A stretch of DNA of 29,113 nucleotides from Pseudorhodobacter antarcticus (GTDB lineage Bacteria > Pseudomonadota > Alphaproteobacteria > Rhodobacterales > Rhodobacteraceae), in assembly GCA_945860375.1 (NCBI GenBank), contig CAMAQR010000041.1:1-29113 (forward strand), given 5' to 3'. A program made the translations under genes and the position numbers. Shown piece by piece: positions 8,462-17,102 of the stretch. Each line of letters begins with the position of its first letter. The first letter of the stretch is position 1. The notes under the pieces were generated by a model. The model made no database searches. It saw only the letters and a program-made list of their open reading frames with translations, and was not told the DNA's origin.

Positions 8462-9664
8462 TTAAACCCGTTCCAGCGCGATCGAAATACCCTGTCCAAC
8501 ACCGATGCACATGGTGGAAAGTGACCGCCGCCCGCCGTTCAGCAGCAGTTCCAGCGCCGCCGTTCCGGTGATGCGCGCGCCGGTCATGCCAAGCGGATGG
8601 CCCAGCGCAATTGCGCCACCGTTGGGGTTCACGCGGGGGTCATGATCTGCAATCCCAAGCGCGCGCAGGGTGGCCAGACCCTGCGACGCGAAAGCCTCGT
8701 TCAGTTCGATCACGTCGAAATCCTGCGGACCCAGTCCCAGCCGCGCCATCAGCTTTTGGCTGGCGGGCGCGGGGCCAATGCCCATCACCCGAGGGGCAAC
8801 CCCTGCGGTGGCCCCGCCCAAAACCCGCGCAATTGGGGTCAGACCATGCGACCGCGCGCCTGCGGCACTGGCCAAAATCAAGGCTGCCGCCCCGTCATTG
8901 ACACCGCTGGCATTGCCTGCGGTGACAGTGCCACCTGTGCGGAACGGGGTTCCCAGCTTTGCCAAAACCTCCATCGTGGTGACGCGGGGGTGTTCGTCGC
9001 GGTCAACGACGAACGCATCGCCTTTGCGTTGAGGAATGCCAACCGGCGTGATTTCGCGGGCCAAGCGCCCGTTGCTTTGCGCGGCGCTGGCCTTGGCCTG
9101 CGATTGCAGCGCGAAGGCGTCTTGATCGGCGCGGCTGATCGCCTGTTCCTCGGCCACGTTCTCGGCGGTTTCGGGCATGGAGTCGGTGCCATATTGGCGC
9201 TGCATCGCGGGGTTTATGAAACGCCAGCCGATGGTGGTGTCATAAATTTCGGCGTTGCGGGAAAAGGCGGTGTCGGCCTTGGGCATCACGAAAGGCGCGC
9301 GCGACATGGATTCGACGCCGCCCGCGATCATCAGATCGGCCTCACCCGCCGCGATCTGGCGCGCCGCCATCAGCACGGCATCCATGCCAGACCCACAAAG
9401 CCGATTGATCGTAGAGCCGCTGACCGTCTGCGGCAGACCCGCCAGCAGCAGGGCCATGCGGGCCACGTTGCGGTTGTCTTCCCCTGCCTGATTGGCGCAA
9501 CCGAAGATCACGTCATCGACCATGGCCCAATCGACGCCTGCGTTGCGCGCCATCAGCGCCCGCAGGGGAATGGCCGCCAGATCATCGGGGCGGACCGCCG
9601 ACAGGCTGCCACCAAAGCGGCCAATCGGGGTGCGGATATAGTCGCAGATGAAGACGTCGGGCAT
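8462..9664 (-). CDS. pcaF: 3-oxoadipyl-CoA thiolase / acetyl-CoA acyltransferase (PcaF-like)
   Basis: Cytoplasmic thiolase expected to split 3-oxoadipyl-CoA with CoA into succinyl-CoA and acetyl-CoA, the last step of the beta-ketoadipate pathway for aromatic acids. The 400-aa length equals the PcaF family. The nucleophile is Cys90 (NRLCGSGMD). The C-terminal catalytic pair is His356 (NPNGGAIALGHPLGMTGAR) and Cys386 (CIGVGQG). The stretch QYGTDSMPETAENVAEE is typical of PcaF rather than PhaA-type thiolases. Start at ATG 9664 with AAGG upstream; the frame extends 11 codons further. No other pca genes are in the window, so a general acetyl-CoA acyltransferase role cannot be excluded. It is convergent with phnM. 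Confidence 0.87.
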   Translation of the reverse strand: MPDVFICDYIRTPIGRFGGSLSAVRPDDLAAIPLRALMARNAGVDWAMVDDVIFGCANQAGEDNRNVARMALLLAGLPQTVSGSTINRLCGSGMDAVLMAARQIAAGEADLMIAGGVESMSRAPFVMPKADTAFSRNAEIYDTTIGWRFINPAMQRQYGTDSMPETAENVAEEQAISRADQDAFALQSQAKASAAQSNGRLAREITPVGIPQRKGDAFVVDRDEHPRVTTMEVLAKLGTPFRTGGTVTAGNASGVNDGAAALILASAAGARSHGLTPIARVLGGATAGVAPRVMGIGPAPASQKLMARLGLGPQDFDVIELNEAFASQGLATLRALGIADHDPRVNPNGGAIALGHPLGMTGARITGTAALELLLNGGRRSLSTMCIGVGQGISIALERV

Positions 9665-10052
9665 GAGGTGGCCTTGGGACTGCTGGAGTTCCTTCAAGTA
9701 TAAAACATTTTCGTGCGGTGTCGATCATATCTTGCGCCAATGGTGGATTGTCCAAAACTGCCGCAGCTTTGCGGGCACAAAGCGGCGGTGGCTTTTGGAT
9801 TGAAGAAGGTGCGTTTGACGCTCCCTGCGGCCATTCCCGCGTTAAGACCGGGTTTTGTTCGGCGCTGAACCCCGCGCTGATCCTGAATTTGGCGCACACC
9901 GGGCTGAAAGCCGCGTGGTATGCGCCGCAGTTTCAGGCCGATGCCACCCTGACCCATGCGCCAGACGCATAGCGGCAACTCGGCCACGGGCCTTCCCATT
10001 CATGCCGCAGCGCAGCATATTGGCGTCAGGGAGGAACAAAGGAGTAAACACA
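9665..10052. other. 388-bp gap between pcaF and the small DUF3563-like gene
   Basis: No gene recognised. Short open frames exist on both strands (for example plus 9718-9972), but they lack a good ribosome-binding site and match no family I know. The promoters of pcaF (leftwards) and of the small gene at 10053 should lie here. The right end carries a strong ribosome-binding site, AAAGGAG at 10038-10044. Confidence 0.5.
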
Positions 10053-10205
10053 ATGTCCATCTTCCAAAATCTGTTCCCGCGTCGCCAAACCCGTCGCGAA
10101 GCCGAGACCGCCTATCTGAACGGCGCGGTCAGCATGTACGACCTTGAATGCCGTCAGCGCGAAGTCGAGCGCGGCAAATTCGCCGGCCACTTCGCTGGAT
10201 ACTGA
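10053..10205 (+). CDS. small DUF3563-like protein, 50 aa
   Basis: A 50-residue, highly charged protein (MSIFQNLFPRRQTRR..., then AYLNGAVSMYDLECRQREVE). The pattern A-Y-L-(x)n-S-x-Y-D-L-E-x-R-x-R-E resembles the DUF3563 family of short proteobacterial proteins of unknown function. An unusually strong ribosome-binding site, AAAGGAG, lies eight bases before the ATG, which argues for a real and well-translated gene. It is probably a soluble, helical, cytoplasmic protein with no signal peptide. It ends 10 bp before the stop codon of the convergent SOUL gene. The family assignment is from memory of the motif and is moderate. Confidence 0.7.
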   Translation: MSIFQNLFPRRQTRREAETAYLNGAVSMYDLECRQREVERGKFAGHFAGY

Positions 10206-10215
10206 CGTTGCCCCG

Positions 10216-10863
10216 CTATGGGTTCAGCCGAAACGACACTTCGTTGCGGCGGTTCCATGGCAGGGTAAACGGCGCGTCGTAAAAGTAGTAAAACGGCCCC
10301 GCGCCCAGTGTCAGCCCCTGCTGCGCCGCCAAAACGCGCAGCTCCGTCTCTTTTTCAGTCAGCAACGCCGCCCCGGCGCGGCCAGAAAACTGAATAACCA
10401 CCTCTCGCGTGGCGGGCTGTTCGATCAACCGGATCCGCTGATCCTTCGGGGTGGGCAAGGTGTCAATAGCGTATTCCTGCGGCATGGTGAATTGCACCAC
10501 CCAAGCGCCCTCGGTGCCCGATTGGGCGACGGGCGAGGTCATGGCGATCTTTTCAGACGCCACCTGCGCGACGGGCGAGGTCATTGCCACCTTGGCCCGC
10601 GCCGCATTGCCGCCAAAGATGAAGCCTGCCAGCACCCGAAACCCGGCGTTGATGGCGTCAGACCGGCTGCCGCCCACCGTCACCTCGGCCACAATCCGAG
10701 GGGCATAGCGGCGAGTCTCCAGCCCGCCATTGCTGGATTCAACGTCGTAACGGGGCGTTTCGGTGGATTTGTACATCATTTTAGGCATCGACTGCTCCGA
10801 GATGGCAGGGGCCGCGACGCCCAGTCCCAGGGCCGCGACGATCAGACTGCGCAAGAACTGCAT
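10216..10863 (-). CDS. SOUL family haem-binding protein, exported
   Basis: 215-aa protein of the SOUL/HBP family. The N-terminus is a signal peptide (MQFLRSLIVAALGLGVAAPAIS, cleavage probably after the Ala/Ser-rich end), so the mature protein should be periplasmic. The domain begins at YKSTETPRYDV and includes the hallmark elements LETRRYAPRIVAEV, FGGNAARAKVAMTSPV, a second EKIAMTSPV, and a C-terminal YYFYDAPFTLPWNRRNEV. The doubled AMTSPV motif (residues 93-98 and 107-112) is a normal feature of this family. It has a strong ribosome-binding site (AAGGAG). Bacterial members may bind haem or another tetrapyrrole, but the ligand is not determined. It is a single-gene unit, divergent from the small ORF at 10897. 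Confidence 0.9.
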   Translation of the reverse strand: MQFLRSLIVAALGLGVAAPAISEQSMPKMMYKSTETPRYDVESSNGGLETRRYAPRIVAEVTVGGSRSDAINAGFRVLAGFIFGGNAARAKVAMTSPVAQVASEKIAMTSPVAQSGTEGAWVVQFTMPQEYAIDTLPTPKDQRIRLIEQPATREVVIQFSGRAGAALLTEKETELRVLAAQQGLTLGAGPFYYFYDAPFTLPWNRRNEVSFRLNP

Positions 10864-10896
10864 GATTGTAATCTCCTTCTTCTTAACTTAGGGCGC

Positions 10897-11043
10897 ATGC
10901 CCGGCCATTCCAGCCCGGCATTGCAAGACATTCTGAAAACGCGTAAAAGCCGCTTTATGTTCCGTCATGTCACCATGGATGACCGCGCCCGCATGCCTTG
11001 GCGCTTTTACGGCGCCGCCCGCGCTGTGCTTGCGCGCGCCTGA
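10897..11043 (+). CDS. hypothetical 48-aa basic protein upstream of leuC
   Basis: Short open frame with normal local codon use, starting MPGHSSPALQDILKTRKSRF and containing FRHVTMDDRARMPWRFYGAARAV. It has no signal peptide or membrane segment, is strongly basic, and matches no family I know. The ribosome-binding site is weak (AGGG). It lies 51 bp before leuC and 33 bp from the divergent SOUL gene, so its promoter would overlap that gene's start. It may be a small protein cotranscribed with leuC. I see no run of Leu codons, so it is not a classical leucine attenuation leader. Confidence 0.45.
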   Translation: MPGHSSPALQDILKTRKSRFMFRHVTMDDRARMPWRFYGAARAVLARA

Positions 11044-11094
11044 ACCGCTGCGCCTGCGCCTTTTCCCGACATTTTTAAACGCGAAGGATGAGCC

Positions 11095-12513
11095 ATGACC
11101 GCTCGCACCCTCTATGACAAAATCTGGGACGATCACGTTGTCCACCAAGCCGATGACGGCACCTGTCTTTTGTACATCGACCGCCATCTGGTGCATGAAG
11201 TCACCAGTCCGCAGGCGTTTGAAGGCCTGCGACTGACGGGCCGCAAGGTCCGCGCGCCAGAAAAAACCATCGCCGTGCCGGATCACAACGTCCCCACCAC
11301 GCTGGACCGCGCCAATGCCGCGACGATGACCGAAGACAGCCGCATTCAAGTGCAGGCGCTGGACCAGAACGCCCGCGATTTCGGGATTCACTACTATCCG
11401 GTGTCAGACGTCCGCCAAGGCATCGTGCATATCGTCGGTCCCGAACAGGGTTGGACCCTGCCGGGCATGACCGTGGTCTGTGGCGACAGCCATACGGCGA
11501 CCCATGGCGCGTTCGGCTCGCTGGCCCACGGCATCGGCACTTCGGAGGTTGAACATGTTTTGGCCACGCAAACGCTGATCCAGCGCAAGGGCAAGAACCT
11601 GAAGGTGGAAATCACCGGCAGCCTGCTGCCCGGCGTCACCGCCAAAGACATCACCATGGCCGTGATCGGCGAAACTGGCACCGCGGGCGGCACCGGCTAT
11701 GTCATCGAATACTGTGGCCAAGCCATCCGCGAGCTTTCCATGGAAGGCCGCATGACCGTCTGCAACATGGCGATTGAGGGCGGCGCGCGCGCTGGCCTGA
11801 TCGCGCCGGACGAAAAGACCTACGCCTATTGCATGGGCCGCCCGCACGCGCCCAAAGGTGCCGCATGGGAAGCCGCCGTCGCCTATTGGAAGACGCTTTA
11901 CACCGATGAAGGCGCGCATTGGGACAAGGTTGTGACCATCAAGGGCGAAGACATCGCGCCTTTGGTCACATGGGGCACCAGCCCCGAAGACGTGCTGCCG
12001 ATCACCGCTGTTGTACCGTCACCTTCCGATTTCACCGGCGGCAAGGTAGAGGCCGTGCAGCGCGCGCTCGACTATATGGGCCTGACACCGGGCCAGAAAC
12101 TGTCCGAGATTGCCATCGACACGGTGTTCATCGGGTCTTGCACCAATGGCCGCATCGAAGACTTGCGGGCGGCTGCGGCCATCTTGAAAGGCAAGAAAAA
12201 GAAGGATGGCATTCGCGCGATGGTGGTGCCCGGCTCTGGCCTTGTGCGCGCGCAGGCGGAAGAGGAAGGCCTGGCGCAGATTTTCATCGACGCCGGGTTT
12301 GAATGGCGTCTGGCCGGCTGTTCCATGTGCCTTGCGATGAACCCCGACCAACTGGCCCCCGGTGAGCGGTGCGCCGCCACCTCCAACCGCAACTTCGAAG
12401 GCCGTCAGGGCCGCGGCGGCCGCACCCACCTGCTGTCCCCCGCCATGGCAGCCGCCGCCGCGATCACCGGTCATTTGACCGATGTGCGCGATCTGATGAC
12501 CCAAAACGCGTAA
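11095..12513 (+). CDS. leuC: 3-isopropylmalate dehydratase large subunit
   Basis: Large subunit of isopropylmalate isomerase, a [4Fe-4S] enzyme of the aconitase family that converts 2-isopropylmalate to 3-isopropylmalate in leucine biosynthesis and acts in the cytoplasm with LeuD. The 472-aa length fits (about 466-475). The three cluster ligands are visible: Cys349 in GSCTNGR, and Cys409 and Cys412 in [12 protein letters not shown]. Other family blocks are [33 protein letters not shown] and [18 protein letters not shown]. The ATG is preceded by AAGGATGAG. leuD follows after 12 bp, so the two subunits are cotranscribed. Confidence 0.97.
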   Translation: MTARTLYDKIWDDHVVHQADDGTCLLYIDRHLVHEVTSPQAFEGLRLTGRKVRAPEKTIAVPDHNVPTTLDRANAATMTEDSRIQVQALDQNARDFGIHYYPVSDVRQGIVHIVGPEQGWTLPGMTVVCGDSHTATHGAFGSLAHGIGTSEVEHVLATQTLIQRKGKNLKVEITGSLLPGVTAKDITMAVIGETGTAGGTGYVIEYCGQAIRELSMEGRMTVCNMAIEGGARAGLIAPDEKTYAYCMGRPHAPKGAAWEAAVAYWKTLYTDEGAHWDKVVTIKGEDIAPLVTWGTSPEDVLPITAVVPSPSDFTGGKVEAVQRALDYMGLTPGQKLSEIAIDTVFIGSCTNGRIEDLRAAAAILKGKKKKDGIRAMVVPGSGLVRAQAEEEGLAQIFIDAGFEWRLAGCSMCLAMNPDQLAPGERCAATSNRNFEGRQGRGGRTHLLSPAMAAAAAITGHLTDVRDLMTQNA

Positions 12514-12525
12514 AGGACCGGACAG

Positions 12526-13131
12526 ATGGAAAACTTCACCACCCTCACCGGCGTCGCGGCACCGATGCCTTTGGTCAACATCGACACCGACATGATCATC
12601 CCCAAGCAGTTCCTCAAGACCATCAAGCGGTCGGGGCTTGGTGTGAACCTGTTCGACGAGATGCGCTACAATCTTGACGGGTCGGAAATCGCGGATTTCG
12701 TGTTGAACCAGCCCGCCTATCGCAACGCCCAGATCATCATCGCGGGAGATAACTTTGGCTGCGGATCGTCGCGCGAACACGCGCCTTGGGCGCTGCTGGA
12801 TTTCGGCATCCGCTGTGTGATTGCCACCTCGTTTGCCGACATCTTTTACAACAACTGCTTCAAGAACGGCATCCTGCCGATCGTGATGCCGCAAGAGGTG
12901 GTTGATGTGCTGATGGCGGACGCACGCAAAGGTGCCAACGCCCGTCAAACCATTGATCTGATGGCGCAAACCGTCACCACCTCGGACGGGCAGGTATTCC
13001 CGTTTGACGTCGACGGTCACCGCAAGCATTGCCTGATCAACGGGCTCGACGACATTGGCCTGACCTTGGAGAAAGTGACCGCCATCGACTCATTCGAAAA
13101 ACAGAATGCGGTGCTGCGGCCTTGGACCTAA
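12526..13131 (+). CDS. leuD: 3-isopropylmalate dehydratase small subunit
   Basis: Small (swivel-domain) subunit of isopropylmalate isomerase, 201 aa, which is the standard length. Recognisable blocks are the N-terminal [16 protein letters not shown] and the substrate-recognition loop [22 protein letters not shown], followed by [18 protein letters not shown]. The ribosome-binding site AAAGGA overlaps the end of leuC, which fits tight coupling. It is followed by two hairpins and a terminator rather than by leuB, which lies 2.8 kb further on. Confidence 0.97.
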   Translation: MENFTTLTGVAAPMPLVNIDTDMIIPKQFLKTIKRSGLGVNLFDEMRYNLDGSEIADFVLNQPAYRNAQIIIAGDNFGCGSSREHAPWALLDFGIRCVIATSFADIFYNNCFKNGILPIVMPQEVVDVLMADARKGANARQTIDLMAQTVTTSDGQVFPFDVDGHRKHCLINGLDDIGLTLEKVTAIDSFEKQNAVLRPWT

Positions 13132-13136
13132 AGCGT

Positions 13137-13172
13137 GTTGCATTCCATCGGGTTTGGCCGATGGAATGCAAC
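13137..13172 (+). other. perfect 15-bp hairpin just after leuD
   Basis: GTTGCATTCCATCGG and its exact complement are separated by a 6-base loop (GTTTGG). It begins six bases past the leuD stop codon. There is no T-run, so it is not a standard intrinsic terminator; it may protect the leuCD mRNA 3' end or belong to the repeat element that overlaps its right arm. Confidence 0.8.
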
Positions 13173-13242
13173 CGCAACATGCACCGGCGGTGCCTGTCTT
13201 GGATTTCCTGCACTCTGAATCAGATTGACGGAAATCCGCTCT
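13163..13242 (-). repeat. dispersed hairpin repeat, copy 1 (inverted relative to copy 2)
   Basis: About 80 bp that match 19374-19452 on the opposite strand at roughly 80-90% identity by eye. The core contains GGATTTCC (13201-13208) and GGAAATCC (13230-13237) as an inverted repeat around a partly paired middle. It lies in non-coding DNA after leuD. The nature of the element is unknown; it resembles a small non-autonomous intergenic repeat. Confidence 0.75.
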
Positions 13243-13268
13243 GACTCCTTCAAAACCACTACATATGG

Positions 13269-13297
13269 GGCCGCCCACAAGGGCGGCCTTTTTGTTT
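13269..13297 (+). terminator. Rho-independent terminator after leuCD
   Basis: Perfect 8-bp GC stem GGCCGCCC / GGGCGGCC with loop ACAA, followed by TTTTTGTTT. It lies 137 bp beyond leuD and should end the leuCD transcript, including the hairpin and repeat. Confidence 0.92.
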
Positions 13298-13500
13298 CCT
13301 TGGTCTTGATTCAATCCTGCAACACCTTCACCCAGAAAGCGCCATATTGCGACTGCTATCTGTAGCCTACTGTTGCTCAACCAAGGGAAAGTGGGCAAGA
13401 ATTGGGCAAGATTGAGGCAAGCTGCCACAATGTGGTAAATTACATCGGAACAAGGGTCTGGCAAAGCACCGGATCCGCCCGGATTGAGGATGGCAGGGCA

Positions 13501-14340
13501 GTGGTTTCGCGGCTGACAGGCGCGATCATACGCATGATACTGGTGATGGTTTTGTTTGCCATACCGTCCGTGCTTTTGGTCGATGTGACGGTGGACACCA
13601 AGCAGATGGTGGCCCTTGTGGCCCTGTTTGCGGGCTTGCTGACTTTTGTCGAATACAATGCCACCTACCCCAGCCTTGTCGAATTCCGCGATGCTGCCCC
13701 CTTCAACCGGCTGCGCTTTGCGATGCTTTTTGCAACCGTCTTCTTTCTGTCCGTGATTGAGCGCGGGGCGACCATGCCCTCGACCTTGACCGAGTTTACC
13801 GATGCGATTGGCACCCTGATCGGGTGGTCGATGGACTTCCCATTCAGCCCGGTCCGTCTTGCGACGCTGATGGTGGCTGACGGTGCTTCGGCGGAACAGA
13901 TCGCCAGCATCCGCACCGCCGCTGGCATGGCCTATCTGATCTCGCTGCTGTCGCTGGCAGTATTTGTGATGATGCTGAAGGCCGGGCGCTGGCCCAATCG
14001 GGGCAAAGTGTTCAACGTCTGGATCAATCTGCCCACGTTCGACCCCACGGCCAGTGCCGATGTGGTGCAACGCCTGACACGGGATGCGCATGTTAACATT
14101 GCGTTAGGATTTTTACTGCCATTCTTGACTCCAGTCGTGGTGAAGATTTCGTTCGCGGGGTTTGAACCGCTTGCGCTGACCTCGCCGCAAACCCTTATCT
14201 GGACGATGACGGCATGGGCCTTCCTTCCCGCCAGCCTGTTCATGCGCGGCATTGCCATGGGGCGGATTGCCGACATGATCGTCGAAACCCGCGCCGCCAA
14301 TGGTTTGGCCGCGCGACGCAAGCGCTATCAGCCTGTCTGA
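13501..14340 (+). CDS. hypothetical multi-pass membrane protein
   Basis: 279-aa integral membrane protein of unknown function. Hydrophobic segments are seen at about residues 9-27, 34-50, 76-93, 142-158, 199-216 and 233-248, suggesting around six helices. A conserved-looking motif FVEYNATYPSLVEFRDAAPFNRLRFA follows the second helix. The start is uncertain: I favour GTG 13501, ten bases after GAGGA, because the protein then begins directly with a short basic end and a membrane helix (VSRLTGAIIRM). The frame is open upstream to TTG 13402. It lies between leuD and the EEP-fold gene, which begins within or at its end, so the two are probably cotranscribed. No function is inferred. Confidence 0.8.
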   Translation: MVSRLTGAIIRMILVMVLFAIPSVLLVDVTVDTKQMVALVALFAGLLTFVEYNATYPSLVEFRDAAPFNRLRFAMLFATVFFLSVIERGATMPSTLTEFTDAIGTLIGWSMDFPFSPVRLATLMVADGASAEQIASIRTAAGMAYLISLLSLAVFVMMLKAGRWPNRGKVFNVWINLPTFDPTASADVVQRLTRDAHVNIALGFLLPFLTPVVVKISFAGFEPLALTSPQTLIWTMTAWAFLPASLFMRGIAMGRIADMIVETRAANGLAARRKRYQPV

Positions 14341-15353
14341 TCCTGCTGGCACAGGCGGTTTGCGCCGAACCGCTGCGCATCGCCACCTACAACGTTGACC
14401 TGTCAGAACAGGGCCCCGGCCTTGCGGCGCAAATGATCACAGGCGGCGAAGACCCCAAGATCGACGCTTTGGTGCGGGTGATCACCGATCTTGACGCCGA
14501 TGTGTTGCTGCTGACAGGCATCGACTATGATCTGCGCGGCGTGGCCTTGGATGCCTTGGCCGCACGGCTGGCCATGGCGGGTTTGCCCTATCCCCATCGC
14601 CTTGCCCTGCGCCCCAACACCGGCATTGCGACGGGGTTTGATCTGGACGGCAACGGACCGCGTGGGGAACCGCGCGATGCGATGGGCTATGGCCGCTTTG
14701 CCGGGGCGGCGGGGATGGCGGTGCTGTCGCGCCTGCCGATTGACACCGAACATATCCGCGATTTCAGTGGCTTCCTTTGGGCCGACCTGCCCGGCACTTT
14801 GATGCCGGACAAAGATCCCGCCGTGCGCGCGATGCAACGCCTGTCCACCACCGGCATGTATGAGGTGCCGGTGCTTACCGAAAGCGGCCCGATCAACCTG
14901 CTGGCCTACTACGCCACCCCCCCGGTGTTTGACGGCCCCGAAGACCGCAACGGACGGCGCAATCACGACGAATCCGCGTTCTGGACGCAGCTGATCGCGG
15001 GCGATTTGCCGTTCACGCCACCCAAACCGCCCTTCATCCTGCTGGGTCAACCCAACCTTGACCCGGTGGATGGGGAAGGACGGCAAGTCGCCATCCGCGC
15101 CTTGCTGACCGACCCCGCCTTGCAAGACCCTGCCCCCCGCGGCAGCCACGCCCACACCGATCCGGGCCAGCGGGGTGATCCCGCGCAGGACACGGCGCTT
15201 TACCCTCAGATCGGCGGGTTGCGGGTGGAACAGGTGCTGCCCTCGGCTGATCTGAACATCACGGGCGCGGGCGTGGTCTGGCCGCCCGATGATGCCCTGC
15301 TGGCCGCAGCCTCGCGCCATCGCCCGATCTGGGTGGACATCATGCCGCCCTGA
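14214..15353 (+). CDS. exported endonuclease/exonuclease/phosphatase (EEP)-fold protein with altered active site
   Basis: The domain spans about 14370-15350, from RIATYNVDLSEQ to the C-terminal SRHRPIWVDI, the overall layout of the EEP (DNase I-like) superfamily. A hydrophobic stretch LSACLILLAQAVCA just before the domain looks like a signal peptide, so the protein is probably periplasmic. Three usual catalytic places are changed: the metal-binding Glu region reads LLLTGIDYD, the GDxN motif reads GQPNLDP, and the terminal SDH reads SRH. The start is unclear: the only in-frame ATG (14214) overlaps the preceding gene by 127 bp. A CTG at 14337, overlapping that gene's stop as CTGA, would suit the signal peptide better. 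The substrate is unknown. Confidence 0.8.
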   Translation: MGLPSRQPVHARHCHGADCRHDRRNPRRQWFGRATQALSACLILLAQAVCAEPLRIATYNVDLSEQGPGLAAQMITGGEDPKIDALVRVITDLDADVLLLTGIDYDLRGVALDALAARLAMAGLPYPHRLALRPNTGIATGFDLDGNGPRGEPRDAMGYGRFAGAAGMAVLSRLPIDTEHIRDFSGFLWADLPGTLMPDKDPAVRAMQRLSTTGMYEVPVLTESGPINLLAYYATPPVFDGPEDRNGRRNHDESAFWTQLIAGDLPFTPPKPPFILLGQPNLDPVDGEGRQVAIRALLTDPALQDPAPRGSHAHTDPGQRGDPAQDTALYPQIGGLRVEQVLPSADLNITGAGVVWPPDDALLAAASRHRPIWVDIMPP

Positions 15354-15917
15354 GACCCGGAGCGGCGGCAGGACTTGCAACCACTTTGGCAAAGCGGTTG
15401 TCCATAAATCAGGCAGCAAGGCCTGCAACGGCAGATTGGCGCAGACCGGCAGCTGCGCTCCTATCTCCACCAGCCCCACGGCCACCCGCGCCCTGTCTGG
15501 CAAACGGGTACAGGCGTGCGGCAGGTCCGCAGCACCCGTCAACGCAATCTTGCCCTTGGCGACATCCTTCAGCGCCACCCTGTTCATCGTTGTGGTCTTG
15601 GCCGCTGCGTCCAGAGAACCCTTGCCGCGCAGGATGCTGCGCTTGTCACAACTCAACCCTGCGACAGGCCCATCGGCCTTTGAGCGACCAACAGCCGACT
15701 TGCGCGTCACCCCGCGCCCCGATCCCCGCCGATCTGCTGGCGCTGGATTTGTCGGCTTTGACCTGATGCTGCGGATCACGCGCGGCCTTGGAATTGACCG
15801 TTTGCACGCATTCGCAGGGTGTTTGACCCCTTGGCGGCCAGTTTCCGGGCGCTGAAGCTTGACCCTACGCCGCCCATTGGCTAGGCCACGCGCAACCTTT
15901 TCATCCAGGAGCCCGCC
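15354..15917. other. 564-bp gap upstream of leuB, no gene recognised
   Basis: Open frames exist on both strands (plus to 15855, and a long minus frame) but no ribosome-binding site or family match was seen. The right end holds the leuB ribosome-binding site (CAGGAG, 15906-15911). The leuB promoter is expected here because leuB is separated from leuCD by a terminator; no convincing -35/-10 pair was found by eye. It may hold remnants of a lost gene. Confidence 0.45.
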
Positions 15918-17024
15918 ATGGCCAATCCTTCCCTCCTTATCCTCGCCGGCGACGGCATCGGCCCCGAAGTCATGGCCGAAGTGAAAAAGATCATCGGCTG
16001 GTTCAAAGCCAAGCGCGGCATGACCTTTGACGTCACCGAAGATCTGGTCGGCGGTTGCGCCTATGACGCCCACGGCACCCCCCTGACGGATGAAACAATG
16101 GCCAAGGCCCAAGCCGCCGACGCGGTTTTGCTGGGTGCGGTTGGCGGCCCGAAATATGACGTGCTGGACTTCAGCGTAAAGCCGGAACGCGGCCTTCTGC
16201 GTCTGCGCAAGGAAATGGACCTGTTTTCCAACCTGCGCCCGGCACAGTGTTTTGACGCTTTGGCCGATTTCTCCAGCCTCAAGAAAGAGGTCGTCACCGG
16301 TCTGGACATCGTCATCGTCCGCGAGCTGACCAGCGGCGTCTATTTCGGCGAACCGCGTGGCATCTTCAAAGAGGGCAACGAACGCGTCGGCATCAACACC
16401 CAGCGTTACACCGAATCCGAAATCGCCCGCGTGGCGCGTTCGGCGTTTGAACTGGCCCGCAAGCGCAGCAACAAGGTCTGCTCGATGGAGAAGGCCAATG
16501 TCATGGAATCGGGCATTCTGTGGCGCGAAGTGGTGCAGGAAATCCACGACAAGGAATACCCCGACGTCCAACTGACCCATATGTATGCCGACAACGGCGC
16601 GATGCAGCTGTGCCGCTGGCCCAAGCAATTTGACGTCATCGTCACCGACAACCTGTTTGGCGATGTGCTGTCCGACATGGCCGCGATGCTGACCGGATCC
16701 TTGGGCATGTTGCCCTCCGCAAGCCTCGGCTTGCCGATGGCCAATGGTCGCCCGAAGGCGCTTTATGAACCCGTCCATGGCTCGGCTCCCGACATCACCG
16801 GCATGGGCAAAGCCAACCCGATCGCCTGCATCCTGTCGTTTGCAATGGCGCTGCGCTATTCGTTCGACATGGGTGACGATGCGACCCGTATCGAAAAGGC
16901 CGTGGAAAAGGTGCTGGCCGACGGTGTCCGCACCGCCGACCTGATGGGTCCCGAGGATGGCACCCCGGTTTCGACCACCCAAATGGGCGATGCGATCATC
17001 GCAGCGCTGGACGCCAGCCTTTAA
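15918..17024 (+). CDS. leuB: 3-isopropylmalate dehydrogenase
   Basis: NAD-dependent cytoplasmic enzyme that oxidises and decarboxylates 3-isopropylmalate to 4-methyl-2-oxopentanoate, the step after LeuCD in leucine synthesis. It has 368 aa, the normal length. Visible family blocks are [15 protein letters not shown] at the N-terminus, GAVGGPKYD, the substrate loop [14 protein letters not shown], and the signature [28 protein letters not shown], followed by [18 protein letters not shown] lies six bases before the ATG. A terminator follows 20 bp after the stop, so it is either monocistronic or the end of the transcript from the EEP gene. Confidence 0.97.
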   Translation: MANPSLLILAGDGIGPEVMAEVKKIIGWFKAKRGMTFDVTEDLVGGCAYDAHGTPLTDETMAKAQAADAVLLGAVGGPKYDVLDFSVKPERGLLRLRKEMDLFSNLRPAQCFDALADFSSLKKEVVTGLDIVIVRELTSGVYFGEPRGIFKEGNERVGINTQRYTESEIARVARSAFELARKRSNKVCSMEKANVMESGILWREVVQEIHDKEYPDVQLTHMYADNGAMQLCRWPKQFDVIVTDNLFGDVLSDMAAMLTGSLGMLPSASLGLPMANGRPKALYEPVHGSAPDITGMGKANPIACILSFAMALRYSFDMGDDATRIEKAVEKVLADGVRTADLMGPEDGTPVSTTQMGDAIIAALDASL

Positions 17025-17044
17025 TCTGGCAGATCCAGAAAACG

Positions 17045-17079
17045 ACGCGCCTGTGACGGCCGCAGGCGCGTTTTGCTTT
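17045..17079 (+). terminator. Rho-independent terminator after leuB
   Basis: A perfect 9-bp stem ACGCGCCTG / CAGGCGCGT with a 9-base loop, followed by TTTTGCTTT. It separates leuB from the DMT permease genes. Confidence 0.88.
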
Positions 17080-17102
17080 ACAACCAAAGCGATAACCGCC
17101 CC

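Larger units (their letters stand above)
13132..13500. other. 369-bp gap: hairpin, dispersed repeat, terminator, then promoter region of the membrane-protein gene
   Basis: No coding sequence supported here. From left to right it holds a perfect 15-bp hairpin (13137-13172), a dispersed repeat copy (13163-13242), a rho-independent terminator (13269-13297), and about 200 bp leading into the next gene. That last part contains an open frame back to TTG 13402, which I judge to be untranslated. Confidence 0.6.

Noticed and set aside
10498..10590. Duplicated AMTSPVAQ motif in the SOUL protein as a recent internal duplication
   Set aside because: Two such motifs are a normal feature of the SOUL family as I know it.
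10897..11043. Leucine attenuator leader peptide for leuC
   Set aside because: The short ORF has no run of Leu codons and no terminator/antiterminator pair is visible before leuC.
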